A DNA stretch of 64,000 nucleotides from Ornithinibacter aureus (GTDB taxonomy: Bacteria; Actinomycetota; Actinomycetes; Actinomycetales; Dermatophilaceae): NCBI RefSeq assembly GCF_009858245.1, contig NZ_VMSB01000001.1, forward strand, positions 1,798,001 through 1,862,000. The letters are read 5' to 3'. How positions within the stretch are numbered: position 1 is the first letter of the stretch; each line of letters starts with the position of its first letter. This document shows positions 62,706 through 64,000 of this stretch, piece by piece. A model generated the notes under the pieces. It was not told the DNA's origin and searched no databases. It saw only the letters and a list, made by a program, of their open reading frames with translations. The position numbers and the translations under genes were made by a program.

Positions 62706-63437
62706 GTGAGCCGCAGGAGGGCACCCGGGTGGGTGCCGAACCAGCACGGGGCGTGGGCGATGCTCGCCACCCCGCTCGCGGTGGGCATCCTCGCCAGCGG
62801 CCCCGCGTGGGTCCACATGCCGCTCACCGCGTTCTGGTTCCTCGGCTACTTCGCCTTCTTCGCCGCCGGGCTCTGGCTGAAGGCTCCGCCACGTCGCCGA
62901 CCCGCGCTCGTGCCGCCCCTGCACACGTACGCTGTGGCGTCCGCGGCGTTCGGAGCCCTCACCCTCGCGCTCGACCCGGGTCTGTTGCGGTGGGCTCCCC
63001 TGTTCGTGGCCCCGACGGCCATCGGACTCGTCGCGAGCGCCCGGCGCGACGAGCGCAGCCTGTGGAGCGGGCTGGCCACGAGCATCGGCTCCTCGCTCAT
63101 GGTCCTTGTGGCCTACGACGCCGGCAGCGGCACCGACTGGGAGCGCGCCTGGCTGCTGACCGGCATCCTCGCGGCGTACTTCGCCGGCACCGTGCTCTAC
63201 GTCAAGACGATGATCCGTGAGCGCGGCGACGAGCGCTTCCACTGGCTCTCGGCGCTGGCACACGGGGCGGCCACCGTCGCCATGACCGGGGTGGACCCGT
63301 GGCTCGTGCTCGTGTTCGCGCTGCTGACGATCCGGGCCGCGGCGCTCCCGGCCTACAGGCTGTCGCCGAAGGCCGTCGGCATCGGCGAGGTCGTCGCGAC
63401 CGTCGTGGTCGCGACCACCGCACTCCTCGTCACCTGA
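62706..63437 (+). CDS. YwiC-like membrane protein
   Basis: 243 residues with about seven hydrophobic segments. The N-terminal GWVPNQHGAWAMLATPLAVG is the YwiC-family signature, and the C-terminal part has AALPAYRLSPKAVGIGEVVA. The function is unknown; Bacillus ywiC lies near nitrate-respiration genes, but the context here does not repeat that. The GTG start at 62706 is 62 bp after the previous stop. Confidence 0.8.
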   Translation: MSRRRAPGWVPNQHGAWAMLATPLAVGILASGPAWVHMPLTAFWFLGYFAFFAAGLWLKAPPRRRPALVPPLHTYAVASAAFGALTLALDPGLLRWAPLFVAPTAIGLVASARRDERSLWSGLATSIGSSLMVLVAYDAGSGTDWERAWLLTGILAAYFAGTVLYVKTMIRERGDERFHWLSALAHGAATVAMTGVDPWLVLVFALLTIRAAALPAYRLSPKAVGIGEVVATVVVATTALLVT

Positions 63438-63470
63438 GCGGGTTCGGGCCACGACAGCGCCCGGCACCCA

Positions 63471-63532
63471 GTCGAGTGAGCGCAACACGCCGTGCGTGAT
63501 TCGGCGGACACGGCATGTTGCGCTCACTCGAC
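63471..63532. terminator. Long hairpin between two convergent genes
   Basis: Arms of 24 bp (63471-63494 and 63509-63532) with a single mismatch, beginning GTCGAGTGAGCGCAACA, around a 14-base loop. It lies 33 bp after the YwiC-like gene and 48 bp before the end of the convergent partial gene. It is a likely bidirectional terminator. Confidence 0.6.
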
Positions 63533-63580
63533 GCCGGCGCACGGTCTCGGACGACGGCGCCCGGGTCCGACCGACGACCC

Positions 63581-64000
63581 TCAGCCCGACCCGCCGAGGT
63601 CGACCGCATAAGCCTCGAAGGTCAGGTCCGACCCTCGCTGGCGGTGCCGAACGAGCTGCCCCAGCAGCCGGGTGGCGGCCTCGCGGTGGGCGGCAACGGC
63701 ATCCGGGTCCGGCATCCCCTCATCGCGCTCGTCGAGCAGTCGCTCGACCTCGGCCAGCAGCTCGGCGTGCTCGACCAGCTGTGACTCGACCTGGTGGTTC
63801 AGACGCGGCGCCTTGGTGCGGATGTCGTCGTAGAACCCTCCGGACGACTCGGTGAGCTCGACGTGGTCACGAAGGTCGTGGGCGAGCTCGGTCAGCGCGG
63901 CCCGCACCCGCCCGCGCCACGTGGAGCCCAGCCCCGCCGGGTGGTCCAGGGCGCCTTGCAGTGCCACCATCGACTCGCCGAGCTCGGCCCGCTGCGCCTG
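63581..64000 (-). CDS. Helical protein, hemerythrin-like C-terminal part, partial
   Basis: The frame is open to the right edge, giving 139 C-terminal residues, nearly all helix. APRLNHQVESQLVEHAELLA and LLGQLVRHRQRGSDLTFEAY ending DLGGSG resemble the end of actinobacterial hemerythrin-type four-helix proteins, with His at spaced positions. The N-terminal half that should carry further metal ligands is outside the window, so the assignment is tentative. Confidence 0.5.
   Translation of the reverse strand, partial: QAQRAELGESMVALQGALDHPAGLGSTWRGRVRAALTELAHDLRDHVELTESSGGFYDDIRTKAPRLNHQVESQLVEHAELLAEVERLLDERDEGMPDPDAVAAHREAATRLLGQLVRHRQRGSDLTFEAYAVDLGGSG

Noticed and set aside
1..64000. tRNA, rRNA genes or a replication origin
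   Set aside because: I saw no cloverleaf ending in CCA, no rRNA signature and no cluster of DnaA boxes, but a covariance search would be needed to exclude a tRNA fully.

Overview
The window is very GC-rich, uses GTG starts freely, and couples most neighbouring genes by ATGA, GTGA or TGATG overlaps. Complete complex I and menaquinone genes, a mycothione reductase, a mycothiol-type isomerase-fold protein and a KorAB pair point to an aerobic, menaquinone-using actinobacterium. An Intrasporangiaceae-like organism is my guess, not proven.

Layout. (1) 1-5.7 kb, minus strand: a second, partial complex I-like cluster (nuoA, nuoB, a small membrane gene, nuoC, nuoH-I-J-K-L) with no D, E, F or G in view. 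It is cut by the left edge of the window. (2) 5.8-7.2 kb: an IS110-family element sits in the divergent space between this cluster and korAB. (3) 7.3-15.5 kb: ferredoxin-dependent 2-oxoglutarate oxidoreductase (korAB), rarD, a broken DUF2804 gene, an FAD-linked sugar-lactone oxidase, an alanine-racemase-fold enzyme and an MFS transporter. (4) 15.6-32.8 kb, minus strand: a full nuoA-N operon ending in a long-chain polyprenyl diphosphate synthase, with a good Rex-type operator upstream of nuoA. (5) 33.0-46.0 kb: menaquinone genes (menG, menF, a geranylgeranyl-reductase-type flavoprotein, menD, menC, menB) mixed with a WXG-like/hydrolase pair, mycothione reductase, a VOC protein, a hypothetical gene and a VapBC pair. 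(6) 46.0-60.6 kb: an accessory island. It holds a lower-GC membrane operon with a 45-residue microprotein, an IS5 element, radC, a type I restriction-modification locus whose hsdMS genes are coupled to an AbiE toxin-antitoxin pair, a frameshifted hsdR, and an unknown gene of about 650 codons cut into three pieces by two IS256-family elements. (7) 60.7-64 kb: PAP2-like protein, MarR regulator with its operator, a mycothiol-dependent-isomerase-fold protein, a YwiC-like protein and a partial gene at the right edge.

The core theme is respiration: the polyprenyl synthase and men genes make the quinone that complex I reduces, and KorAB could supply reduced ferredoxin. The most unusual features are a dispersed palindromic repeat (core GACCAATAGGTC, nine copies between 5.8 and 37.9 kb), one copy of which lies in frame inside menD and another of which holds the IS110 element; the AbiE-HsdMS operon; and the interrupted large gene, which can be rejoined in frame across the second IS.
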